DNA of 28,641 bases from positions 1 through 28,641 of IMG/VR virus record IMGVR_UViG_3300018426_003343; one strand, given 5' to 3'. This DNA is from a virus. Shown piece by piece: positions 6,574 through 13,873 of this stretch (the stretch's first letter is position 1; the number at the start of each line of letters is the position of its first letter). The translations under genes were made by a program, and so were the position numbers. A model generated the notes under the pieces. That model was not told where the DNA came from, did no database searches, and saw only the letters and a program-made list of their open reading frames with translations.

Positions 6574-6610
6574 AAAGAGTGGGTTCTTTTGAGCCCACTC
6601 TTTATTTTTT
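6574..6610 (+). terminator. Rho-independent terminator after the MoxR gene
   Basis: AAAGAGTGGGTTC (6574-6586) pairs with GAGCCCACTCTTT (6591-6603) around a TTTT loop. The stem has 13 pairs, one of them G-T, and a T-rich tail ATTTTTT follows. It starts five bases after the MoxR stop and ends two bases before the next -35 box. Confidence 0.93.
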
Positions 6611-6612
6611 GG

Positions 6613-6641
6613 TTGACAAATAGCGTAAATATTGTTATACT
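6613..6641 (+). promoter_or_regulatory. Sigma70-type promoter P4 (before VWA gene)
   Basis: TTGACA (6613-6618) and TATACT (6636-6641, one mismatch) have an ideal 17-base spacer. It shares the TGGTTGACA core with P1-P3. It lies directly after the terminator, and the VWA gene starts 33 bases beyond the -10 box. Confidence 0.85.
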
Positions 6642-6674
6642 ATATGTATAGAAACTAAAGAAGTAGAGGGAAAT

Positions 6675-8027
6675 ATGTTAGACTTTTTACCGCACGTAGA
6701 AAATACTTTGCAGATGTCAGCTAAAGATACTGCGAGTAAACTCAAAAACTGGCAACCCGATCCAAATATTACTGAAGAAGAATTAGACGTAATGCGTGTA
6801 GAGGTTTATGATCGCATTATTGTTGCAAGAGTAGGTTTGCTACTTCGGCATCCCTTTTTTGGTAATATGGCTACACGTTTGCGTATTTTGGCTGCCGATG
6901 ATTGGTTGCCTACTGCTGCCGTGGACGGACGTAACCTCTACTACAACACACAGTTCTTTAATGCAATGACAAACAAAGAGATCGAATTTGTCATTGCACA
7001 CGAAATTTTACATTGTGTATTCGATCATTTAGGACGTAGAGGTGATCGAATACCTCTGTTGTATAACATTGCCGCAGATTACATTGTAAATAATATTCTT
7101 GTTCGCGATCGTATTGGAGAGAAGCCTAAGATTGTAGACTGCTTCCAAGATTTCAAATACGAAGAATGGACTTCTGAAGAAGTATATGACGAGTTGTTCG
7201 AACAAGCTAAAAAGAACGGTGACGAATTTGTAAAACAGTTGGGCGAGATGCTAGACGAACATCTTGATATGGATGGAGACGATAGTGAAGGCGCAAGTGA
7301 CAACGGTGAAGAACAAGATAAAAACGGTAATGGAGTAAGTAAGAAGAAACCAAAGTACTCTAAAGAAGAAATTAAAAAGATCAAAGACGAAATAAAAGAG
7401 AATGTTTTGTCTAGCGCACAAGCCGCAGGTGCTGGTAATGTTCCTGCAGGTGTTGCTCGAATGATAAAGGATCTTACAGAACCTAAAATGAACTGGCGAC
7501 AGATACTTCGTCAGCAAATTCAATCAACAATTAAAAGTGACTATACTTTTATGCGTCCAAATCGTAAAGGTTGGCATACAGGTGCAGTGCTACCTGGTAT
7601 GAACTTTGACGAAACTATTGATCTTTGCATTAGTATTGATATGTCAGGTTCTATTGGCGATGCACAAGGCAGAGACTTCCTTAGCGAGATTAAAGGCATT
7701 ATGGAAGAATACAAAGATTATAAAATTAAATTATGGTGCTTTGATACTAAAGTATACAACGAAGATGACTTTAGTGCAGATGACGGTCGTGACTTGCTAG
7801 ATTACGAAATTATGGGAGGTGGCGGCACCGACTTTATGGCCAATTGGGAATATATGAAAGAAAACGATATTCAACCTAAAAAGTTCATTATGTTCACAGA
7901 TGGTTATGCTTGGGATAGCTGGGGAGATGAAAGTTATTGTGATACAATTTTTATTATTCACAGCAACCGTGATAAGGGATTACAGGCACCTTTTGGTATC
8001 ACAGCACACTATGACGAGGCAGCGTGA
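6675..8027 (+). CDS. VWA-like protein with N-terminal metallopeptidase-type domain (DUF2201 family)
   Basis: A 450-residue two-domain protein. The N-terminal domain has a zincin-like motif HEILH with a further His (His109, Glu110, His113, His118), typical of the putative metallopeptidase domain paired with DUF2201. A charged low-complexity linker (about 198-250, DGDDSEGASDNGEEQDKNG then KKKPKYSKEEIKK) leads to a C-terminal VWA domain. Its metal-ion-dependent adhesion site includes DMSGS (about residue 322) and GGGGTDF (about 380). With the MoxR ATPase upstream it forms the common ATPase/VWA pair thought to remodel or mature protein complexes. Its actual substrate in the phage is unknown. The stop overlaps the next GTG start (GTGA). 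Confidence 0.88.
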   Translation: MLDFLPHVENTLQMSAKDTASKLKNWQPDPNITEEELDVMRVEVYDRIIVARVGLLLRHPFFGNMATRLRILAADDWLPTAAVDGRNLYYNTQFFNAMTNKEIEFVIAHEILHCVFDHLGRRGDRIPLLYNIAADYIVNNILVRDRIGEKPKIVDCFQDFKYEEWTSEEVYDELFEQAKKNGDEFVKQLGEMLDEHLDMDGDDSEGASDNGEEQDKNGNGVSKKKPKYSKEEIKKIKDEIKENVLSSAQAAGAGNVPAGVARMIKDLTEPKMNWRQILRQQIQSTIKSDYTFMRPNRKGWHTGAVLPGMNFDETIDLCISIDMSGSIGDAQGRDFLSEIKGIMEEYKDYKIKLWCFDTKVYNEDDFSADDGRDLLDYEIMGGGGTDFMANWEYMKENDIQPKKFIMFTDGYAWDSWGDESYCDTIFIIHSNRDKGLQAPFGITAHYDEAA

Positions 8028-8302
8028 GACACAAAGAACCTAATCCATTAAATGTATTTGATGTGAGGCAGTGTGTATTTGCACCGCCTCACTTTGAGTA
8101 TATGAATATACCTATGACTTATAATCTAGAACAGTCAATTGTAAAATGGGTTGATAAAAATTTAAAACATAGATTTTATGTTGGAAAAAATGTATCTTTA
8201 GATACAAAAAATAAACTTACAAATGTGTTAACAGTTGGATTCGAAGAACCAAAAGAAATGAGTTATTTCACTCTAGCTTGTCCACATTTGAAGTACAAAT
8301 AA
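8024..8302 (+). CDS. Small conserved phage protein, unknown function
   Basis: A 92-residue protein with a GTG start that overlaps the VWA stop (GTGA), so it is probably translated by coupling. Notable segments are FAPPHFEYMNIPMTYNLEQS (about 18-37), WVDKNLKHRFYVGKNV (about 42-57) and the C-terminal YFTLACPHLKYK. No membrane segment or catalytic motif is visible. I believe the C-terminal ACPHLKYK end is conserved in marine T4-like phages, but I do not know the function. Confidence 0.7.
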   Translation: MRHKEPNPLNVFDVRQCVFAPPHFEYMNIPMTYNLEQSIVKWVDKNLKHRFYVGKNVSLDTKNKLTNVLTVGFEEPKEMSYFTLACPHLKYK

Positions 8303-8305
8303 ATA
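8298..8305 (+). promoter_or_regulatory. Possible T4-late-type promoter box (one mismatch)
   Basis: AATAAATA matches TATAAATA at seven of eight positions and lies 34 bases before the ATG at 8340. It overlaps the stop codon of the previous gene. Weak evidence because the DNA is AT-rich. Confidence 0.25.
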
Positions 8306-8339
8306 AAGTGCGCATATATACTATTACAAGGAGACAAAT

Positions 8340-8627
8340 ATGAGCGATACAAAAACTTCTGATAAGACTGTTTCGCAGGCTGATGCTACAGCAGCATTAG
8401 AAGGGATGCCAACTGATGCACAACCAGCACCGCAGCCAGCACCGCAAGAAGCGTCAGGACCAGATCTTACTGTACAAGACCTTAATGCACTTAAAAGCAT
8501 TATTGATGTTGCAAGCCAACGTGGTGCATTTAAACCCAATGAAATGGTAACTGTTGGCCAAGCATACAACAAATTAGAAACTTTTTTAGAAGCAGTAGCT
8601 AAACAGCAACCTGCACAAGGAGCATAA
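8340..8627 (+). CDS. Small phage protein with Pro/Ala/Gln-rich linker
   Basis: A 95-residue protein with an excellent AAGGAG ribosome site. The first third is low-complexity and acidic to polar, including AQPAPQPAPQ (about 27-36). The rest is a helical segment, LTVQDLNALKSIIDVASQRG, then GQAYNKLETFLEAV. The tail is AKQQPAQGA. The layout of a disordered arm plus helical domain fits a scaffolding or adaptor role, but no function is recognised. Confidence 0.7.
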   Translation: MSDTKTSDKTVSQADATAALEGMPTDAQPAPQPAPQEASGPDLTVQDLNALKSIIDVASQRGAFKPNEMVTVGQAYNKLETFLEAVAKQQPAQGA

Positions 8628-8628
8628 A

Positions 8629-9240
8629 ATGTTAAAACACGTAGGCCGAATGGCGAAAAACCAAAGAAAGGTTGTAGTTGCATACAATGTTGTACCGGGT
8701 GAGCCTGATAGTGCAGTTGTTGTTACTACAGAAAATTTATCTGCAGATGAACACGATTCGCTAATGAAACTAGTTGAATCTTCAGCAGGACAAGAGTCTA
8801 TGGATCTTGCCGAAGCAATGATGCGTACACGTTTACCAGATGGTAAAAATATGTTAGCTGCATTCCATACTACAGGAAAAATGGCAAAAGTACCTACAAC
8901 AGAAGTAGAGATGACTCCTAATACACAGACTGCAATTAAATTAAGCGAGATTAACGAAGCAATCGCAGCTCAAAGAGGTGTCAGTGTTGCAGATCTTGCA
9001 CAAAAAGGTCCAGGAGGAGTAACTGTACCAGCACAAGACAACAGTGAACTTACTGCTGATCAAGTTGCAGCCGGAGTTGCATCATCTAATGATGGCGTTT
9101 TGTCTGATGCAGATCTAGCAGCTCAATATAGGTCACAAGCTGATGCTATGTTCAAAGAAGCAAAAAGACTTCGCGAACAGGCAGAAGAGCTAGTGCCTAC
9201 AAAAAAGAAAGCTAAAGCGAAGACCGAAGAAAGTGCCTAA
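8629..9240 (+). CDS. Conserved phage protein with C-terminal Lys/Ala coiled tail
   Basis: A 203-residue protein. The N-terminal domain (1-120) starts MLKHVGRMAKNQRKVVVAYN and includes LPDGKNMLAAFHTTGKM. The middle is Ala/Gln/Asp-rich. The end is a probable helix, SQADAMFKEAKRLREQAEEL, followed by a strongly basic KKKAKAK stretch. From memory, similar proteins with an LKHVGR start occur just before virion genes in marine T4-like phages. The function is unknown; the basic tail could contact nucleic acid (inference). It overlaps the next gene's GTG start. Confidence 0.7.
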   Translation: MLKHVGRMAKNQRKVVVAYNVVPGEPDSAVVVTTENLSADEHDSLMKLVESSAGQESMDLAEAMMRTRLPDGKNMLAAFHTTGKMAKVPTTEVEMTPNTQTAIKLSEINEAIAAQRGVSVADLAQKGPGGVTVPAQDNSELTADQVAAGVASSNDGVLSDADLAAQYRSQADAMFKEAKRLREQAEELVPTKKKAKAKTEESA

Positions 9241-9550
9241 GAACAAACTTCCTCCAGAAGTCGTAAAACACTGGCCGGAAGTTTTTAAAGATATTGAAAT
9301 CAAGGCAGTTCCTATAGAATACATACATAGTATGAGAGTATATTTCCTGGATGGAAAAATATGGGAAATAGAAATGGATAAGCAAAAAGTTGCATCCAAA
9401 CAAACACTAGATTCTATAGAAAGTAGCTTAGAAACTTTTTTAGCACAGCACGACGAAGAAATCGACCACGTAGACTTTAGACTTAACACTACAAAATTGG
9501 TTAAGGATGTGTCTTCTAGGACCAAAAACTTTATGAAAAAAAGAAAGTAG
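9233..9550 (+). CDS. Conserved phage protein, unknown function
   Basis: A 105-residue protein with a GTG start inside the end of the previous gene. The first part, PPEVVKHWPEVFKDIEIKAV, is followed by EYIHSMRVYFLDGKIWEIEM, a beta-rich stretch. Acidic helices and a basic tail, KNFMKKRK, complete it. I recall relatives in marine T4-like phages near structural genes; none with a known role. Confidence 0.65.
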   Translation: MPKNKLPPEVVKHWPEVFKDIEIKAVPIEYIHSMRVYFLDGKIWEIEMDKQKVASKQTLDSIESSLETFLAQHDEEIDHVDFRLNTTKLVKDVSSRTKNFMKKRK

Positions 9551-9573
9551 ATTATCGGAATATTGAAAAATTG

Positions 9574-9581
9574 TATAAATA
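9574..9581 (+). promoter_or_regulatory. T4-late-type promoter box before the tail-fibre gene
   Basis: A perfect TATAAATA in the 61-base intergenic gap, 30 bases before the ATG at 9612. A CAGGAG ribosome site follows at 9599-9604. The gene it precedes is a virion-type gene, which fits late expression. Confidence 0.55.
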
Positions 9582-9611
9582 CTATTAATAAGATATTCCA
9601 GGAGTATATAA

Positions 9612-10868
9612 ATGGCGTTGCGATTAAGAAGAGGTACTGATGCAGAAAGACTGCAATTAGACGGTGTAAACGGCTTATTGCCTGCAGAAGGTGAACTACT
9701 TTATACAACAGATACAAAGAAATTATATGTAGGCGATGGCGCCACTGCCGGTGGTATTGCTGTCGATACTGGACTTACTACATTAAATGCTTCTAGCATC
9801 GACGACTTGCTAGACGTAGACACTAGTGAACCAATTAACACTCCTAACAATGGCGATATACTCACTTGGGATAGTGCAACAACACTTTGGTCTCCTTCTC
9901 CTTTGAATATACCATCTGATGTAAACGAACTTACTGATATAGATAACTTACTTGCTGGCGGCGGAGGTGGCGGCATTGTCGAAGGCGGCAATTACAAATT
10001 TAACTTGTTTGGTCAAGATTCTAGCATAATGGTTGATATCGACAACAATAGAATTAGAGCATCAGGCGGTGTAATAGGTGATTTAACCGGTGACGTTATT
10101 TCAACAGGCACAAGTAGATTTAGTGGTACACTTGATTTAACCCCCGCAACATTACAATTACCTAGTTCAATAAACACTGATCTTGTTGGTAATGCTAATG
10201 GTAACCATACAGGATCGTTTAGTGGAGTAGTTGATGGCGAACTTATAGGAAGTGTATTTGCTGACGATTCAACACTACTAGTTGACGGTGTTAGCGGAAC
10301 AATTACTGGAACAGTTACTGGAACAGTTGATTCTAGTGTCGGAGTATCTCAATTTGGAAAATATAATTCTGGGGCTATTACTTCATTAAATGTTTGGTCT
10401 AATGATCATTTAGGATTTGCACAAACTGCACTAAATGTAATAAACACAGGTGACACAAATATTGCTAATGAATTAGGTGTTTATAAAACACGCGGTACTC
10501 CAGATGCTCAAACAGCAGTACAAGTTGGAGATATGTTAGGTGGGTTTAGTTATGCTGGATTTGACGGATCAGTTCCACAAGTTGGTGCTACAATTCGTGG
10601 TATAGTAACAGATATTTCTGCAGGAAACATATCAACAGATGTTGCTATTTTAAATAGAAATGGCGCTATCGGAACTTACACAGAATCGCTTAGAATAAAA
10701 GCAGACCACGGCGTTGTTGCTCAAAACTATGTACAGTTTGGTTCGTATGCAGATGCAGCCACAAGAGATGCTGCTATCACTGCTCCAGCAGCAGGTATGG
10801 TTGTTTTTGTTACCGATGTTGCTAAGTTTACAGGATACGACGGTTCAAGTTGGGTTAACTTAAACTAA
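9612..10868 (+). CDS. Tail-fibre-like virion protein
   Basis: A 418-residue structural protein. Residues 1-50 (LRLRRGTDAERLQL, then GELLYTTDTKKLYVGDGAT) match the short N-terminal module of many phage tail fibres and tropism determinants. A poly-Gly run follows near residue 115. After it come Gly/Thr/Ser-rich beta repeats, including LTGDVISTG, GSVFADDSTLLVDGVSG and TITGTVTGTVDSS. The C-terminal part (about 370-418) has ATRDAAITAPAAGMVVFVTD and ends GYDGSSWVNLN, an end seen in many marine phage fibre proteins. It probably contributes to host recognition, but a baseplate or whisker role cannot be excluded. Its stop overlaps the stop of the convergent gene. Confidence 0.8.
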   Translation: MALRLRRGTDAERLQLDGVNGLLPAEGELLYTTDTKKLYVGDGATAGGIAVDTGLTTLNASSIDDLLDVDTSEPINTPNNGDILTWDSATTLWSPSPLNIPSDVNELTDIDNLLAGGGGGGIVEGGNYKFNLFGQDSSIMVDIDNNRIRASGGVIGDLTGDVISTGTSRFSGTLDLTPATLQLPSSINTDLVGNANGNHTGSFSGVVDGELIGSVFADDSTLLVDGVSGTITGTVTGTVDSSVGVSQFGKYNSGAITSLNVWSNDHLGFAQTALNVINTGDTNIANELGVYKTRGTPDAQTAVQVGDMLGGFSYAGFDGSVPQVGATIRGIVTDISAGNISTDVAILNRNGAIGTYTESLRIKADHGVVAQNYVQFGSYADAATRDAAITAPAAGMVVFVTDVAKFTGYDGSSWVNLN

Positions 10869-11449
10869 GCGAATAATTTATTAGTATTATACAACTCAAG
10901 TATTTCATCAAATTCTAAACCAGTCGTAAACTGTGCATTAAATCTAAAATCATTTGTGTCGTTTACTGCATTATGATATTCTTGTAAATTAAAAATTACA
11001 GGAAGATTCTTTTTATAATCAACACTTGCTTTTAATGTAAAAGTTGCGTTATCGTAATCAGCATATGATCCTTCTGTAAGTTCAAAGAAATTAGTAGGGC
11101 CATACGTGTTCATATCAAAAGGATATATAGGAAAATTTATTAGTGTTACCCTAGGCGGCAATCCTTCTACTTTTCTATCTATATGAATTTTGCCTTCAGT
11201 GTAAGGTGTTTGTCCTAATATTTCATAAGAAACAGGAATTAAAAAACGTTTTCCTACTTCATCCATAAGTTCTGTAGGTATCAAATGTCTTGGGCAAAAC
11301 CAATTCCAGTCATATTTTCCGTATTTGTTTGTTCTATAATTTGCACTTCTTTTATAATTCTCTGCATTAGATAGTATATTATCAGCAAGAGCATTTCGTG
11401 TTTCTATTTTAAAATTTATTCCTTCTACGTATTGAAAGTAGGGGTACAT
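10865..11449 (-). CDS. Fe(II)/2-oxoglutarate oxygenase-like hydroxylase (copy 1)
   Basis: A 194-residue protein with the metal-binding pattern of double-stranded beta-helix hydroxylases: His89-x-Asp91 (GKIHIDRK), a distal His159 (EYHNAVNDTND) and Arg169, the likely 2-oxoglutarate-binding residue. The segment between has PPRVTLINFPIYPF, a typical core strand. Three other genes on this - strand run have the same layout. It is the last gene of the run and starts at a TAATG overlap with the AMP-ligase gene. Aspartyl/asparaginyl-hydroxylase-like is the closest family I can suggest. Substrate unknown. Confidence 0.6.
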   Translation of the reverse strand: MYPYFQYVEGINFKIETRNALADNILSNAENYKRSANYRTNKYGKYDWNWFCPRHLIPTELMDEVGKRFLIPVSYEILGQTPYTEGKIHIDRKVEGLPPRVTLINFPIYPFDMNTYGPTNFFELTEGSYADYDNATFTLKASVDYKKNLPVIFNLQEYHNAVNDTNDFRFNAQFTTGLEFDEILELYNTNKLFA

Positions 11450-12150
11450 TAATTTTTCCTTCCTAAATAATACATACGTTTACCCATATCCAATGCTACA
11501 ATATCTCCTGTAGCAAACCAATCATCATATATGCAGGTAGGACCTTTTACGTATAACTCGTGATCAACTATTTTCCAATCACAGTAGTAAGTATCTCCCA
11601 TAATTGTATAATCATCTGGACAACGTTCTTTTACATATTGTACTTTATCTATACTATCAAATTCAATATTAATAGTAATTGGGCCTATTTCACTCATACC
11701 CCAGTTAGGTTGCACAATAGCACCTTTACTTACAAATGCTTCTATCATTTCCCACGTAACAGGATCACTGCCTCCTAGTATACGCTTGCCTGTAAGATCG
11801 CAATTTGCAAATCCTTTAGTATTCATTAGAGCTGTCATTTGTGCAGGTGCTAAGAATGTATGTGTATAATTCGCGAAATCTTTTAAGAATGTAAATGCGT
11901 TAAACTGTTTTATCTTAAATTCAGCACCTATGTAGTACGCAGGAAGCGTCTGTGTAAGTAATCCTCCTGCGTGAGTCATACGAGTTACTGTAAGTACTTT
12001 ACTGCGCTGTGTGAGCTTCTGTGCGCTTACAGCAACGTCTATACACGCTTTTAAATTATCTGGAGATCGATATATGTCTTTAGGATCACCTGTTGTTCCA
12101 CTAGATCTAATAGTTACTCCGCTTTTAAAAATACCTGCCCAGTCAGTCAT
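11449..12150 (-). CDS. Miniature AMP-forming acyl/aryl ligase (ANL superfamily core)
   Basis: Only 233 residues, about half the size of a normal adenylate-forming ligase, yet the core motifs are intact and in order: RSSGTTGDPK (15-24, phosphate loop), HAGGLL (60-65), NWGMSE (149-154, the adenine/aromatic motif) and WFATGD (211-216, ribose-binding Asp). The chain stops at YYLGRKN, exactly the hinge where the small C-terminal domain with the catalytic lysine normally begins. The N-terminal subdomain is also missing. The ORF is open, overlaps guaC by ATGA and has a normal stop, so it is not visibly broken. It may adenylate a carboxylic acid with help from a partner, or only bind. Substrate unknown. 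Confidence 0.8.
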   Translation of the reverse strand: MTDWAGIFKSGVTIRSSGTTGDPKDIYRSPDNLKACIDVAVSAQKLTQRSKVLTVTRMTHAGGLLTQTLPAYYIGAEFKIKQFNAFTFLKDFANYTHTFLAPAQMTALMNTKGFANCDLTGKRILGGSDPVTWEMIEAFVSKGAIVQPNWGMSEIGPITINIEFDSIDKVQYVKERCPDDYTIMGDTYYCDWKIVDHELYVKGPTCIYDDWFATGDIVALDMGKRMYYLGRKN

Positions 12151-13184
12151 TTCTCATATTTCTCTAAACTTTTATTAATAGTATTATTTACACGTATAAA
12201 CTGTGTACGCTCATATAGCTCGTTTATGTGTTCTGCACCTACATATGTACAAACACTGCGTAAACCGCCTTGTATTTGATTTATAACGCTTTTAATAGAC
12301 CCTTTACAAGGTATTAACAGGTCTCTACCTTCGTTAGGTCTATATTCTACTTCTGTAGGCTTATTAACACTATACATCTTATCGCTACCTAAACCGTAAA
12401 AATTAACATACTTCTTGCCATCTATTTCTACAATATTATCACATTCTTCAGACTTAGAAACCATACCTGCAATCATAACCATTTCAGCGCCTGCTGCTAT
12501 TGCTTTACACACATCGCCTGCTGTAACACACCCACCGTCTGATATTATTTTTGCACCAGTGTAATCTATTGCATCATAACAATCCATTACAGCACTTACT
12601 TGAGGTACACCAACACCTACTTCTGATCTTGTTTTACAGGCTGCACCACTACCAACACCTACTTTAATATAATCTGCTCCTGCACGTACTAATCCCAAAG
12701 CTAACACTCTATTAGCAATATTACCTGCACAAATTTTAGTATTAGGAAACTTATTTCTATAATGCTGTATTGTACTTAACATACCATCAACATTAGCATA
12801 TACATTAGCAATGTCTACATTTATCATACCGATATCAGGAAATTCTGAAACTACAGCGTCTGTCTTTTCGATATCCCAAGGCTGTACGCCGCTAGTAATA
12901 GCAATATATCTTCTATCAGACATTTCACTTAAATACTGTCTATGTTCATCTAACGAGTATTCCTTGTGTATAAAAGTAAACACACGTTCTGGGGTCAATA
13001 ATTTAGCAATCTTATATGTACCTGTACTAATCATATTAGACACTACAATAGGATAGGCAGTTGTATCAAGCCAATCTATTTCAATGTTTACACTTTTACG
13101 TGTAAGAGGTATTTCACTCGGTCTAGGATCTATAAGTACATCGTTAAAATCTAGTTTTACTTCAGTATCTTTAAATTTTTCCAT
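12147..13184 (-). CDS. guaC: GMP reductase
   Basis: The 345-residue protein (E. coli GuaC has 347) aligns end to end with GMP reductase, which converts GMP to IMP and ammonia using NADPH. Landmarks are FNDVLIDPRPS near the N-terminus, KICAGNI (150-156), the active-site loop GVGSGAACKTR with Cys183, SDGGC, VEYRPNEG and the C-terminal GGLRSVCTYVGA. The Thr-Thr after the catalytic Cys is Lys-Thr here. No CBS domains, so IMP dehydrogenase is less likely. The start overlaps the end of the sulfotransferase-like gene by 28 bases; ATGA links it to the mini-ligase. It could recycle guanine nucleotides from degraded host nucleic acid or feed a pathway needing IMP. Confidence 0.9.
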   Translation of the reverse strand: MEKFKDTEVKLDFNDVLIDPRPSEIPLTRKSVNIEIDWLDTTAYPIVVSNMISTGTYKIAKLLTPERVFTFIHKEYSLDEHRQYLSEMSDRRYIAITSGVQPWDIEKTDAVVSEFPDIGMINVDIANVYANVDGMLSTIQHYRNKFPNTKICAGNIANRVLALGLVRAGADYIKVGVGSGAACKTRSEVGVGVPQVSAVMDCYDAIDYTGAKIISDGGCVTAGDVCKAIAAGAEMVMIAGMVSKSEECDNIVEIDGKKYVNFYGLGSDKMYSVNKPTEVEYRPNEGRDLLIPCKGSIKSVINQIQGGLRSVCTYVGAEHINELYERTQFIRVNNTINKSLEKYEK

Positions 13185-13873
13185 TTAAAATCTTCTCTTA
13201 ATTTATCTGTATTAGTAACACGGCGTTCTTTATCAATAAAACTAATCTTAGGAGTTTTGATAGAGCTTTTATTTCCAAATAGTGCAAAATCTTGATTAGG
13301 ATCGTGTGTTAAATTTTCGTATGTGTATATCTTATACCAACAGTGTGTATTATATATATCGAGTAACTGTTGTTCCGACTCTATGATACGGCTTATAATA
13401 TCTTTGTGTTTTTCATAATTGTAATCAACTGTAATGTTAGGAACAGTTTCGTCTTGACCGAAACGATACTTATTCATTTCGAAAGCAAGTATCATTGAAA
13501 GAATACGTTCGTATGTATTTTCTCTATAAAGCAATACAGGAGTTACATTTGATAGCAAATGATTTATTCTTGCCGTGTCTAATTTTAATAATTGATCAAT
13601 GTGTATTTTAGCAACCCAATTATTTTTAGAATTTATTAACCAATCTATTCGTTTGTATAATTCTTGTAAATCTGAATTTACAGAAAGTCTGTCATAATCA
13701 CTTTCTAGTGCTTCAAAATTTAGTTTAATTATTCCATTGGTATAGGTATAAGTTTCAGGAGGAACTGCTTGTGAAAATATTTCATTAAGATATGTGTTTC
13801 CTAATAGTTGACTAATACTTTCAAAACAATACCCGCTGCCACATCTATATGATGTAATTCCTAATACTTTCAT
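13157..13873 (-). CDS. Sulfotransferase-like protein
   Basis: A 238-residue protein. SYRCGSGYCFESISQLLG (8-25) resembles the 5'-phosphosulfate-binding loop of PAPS-dependent sulfotransferases. YRENTYERILSMILA (116-130) fits the 3'-phosphate site, with Arg117 and Ser126 spaced as expected. YENLTHDP near the end matches the YEDL-type motif. These enzymes move sulfate from PAPS to a hydroxyl or amine on a sugar, lipid or small molecule. The start overlaps the stop of the radical SAM gene (ATGA). Gene neighbours suggest a sulfated glycan or metabolite. Sequence identity is low, so the family call is tentative. Confidence 0.6.
   Translation of the reverse strand: MKVLGITSYRCGSGYCFESISQLLGNTYLNEIFSQAVPPETYTYTNGIIKLNFEALESDYDRLSVNSDLQELYKRIDWLINSKNNWVAKIHIDQLLKLDTARINHLLSNVTPVLLYRENTYERILSMILAFEMNKYRFGQDETVPNITVDYNYEKHKDIISRIIESEQQLLDIYNTHCWYKIYTYENLTHDPNQDFALFGNKSSIKTPKISFIDKERRVTNTDKLREDFKWKNLKILK

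Noticed and set aside
6675-8027. Naming the MoxR/VWA pair as a cobalt chelatase (CobS/CobT)
   Set aside because: The metallopeptidase-type HEILH domain and DUF2201-like arrangement differ from CobT, and no cobalamin gene is adjacent.
9557-9599. GGAATAT / ATATTCC inverted repeat around the late box at 9574
   Set aside because: Seven bases with a 29-base loop is expected by chance in AT-rich DNA.
9190-9717. 175-codon - strand frame across the 9233 and tail-fibre starts
   Set aside because: It crosses a late promoter box and two well-supported + strand starts, and its hydrophobic product reflects antisense AT-rich sequence.
12147-13184. IMP dehydrogenase instead of GMP reductase
   Set aside because: No CBS domains, and length and end-to-end motifs match GuaC.
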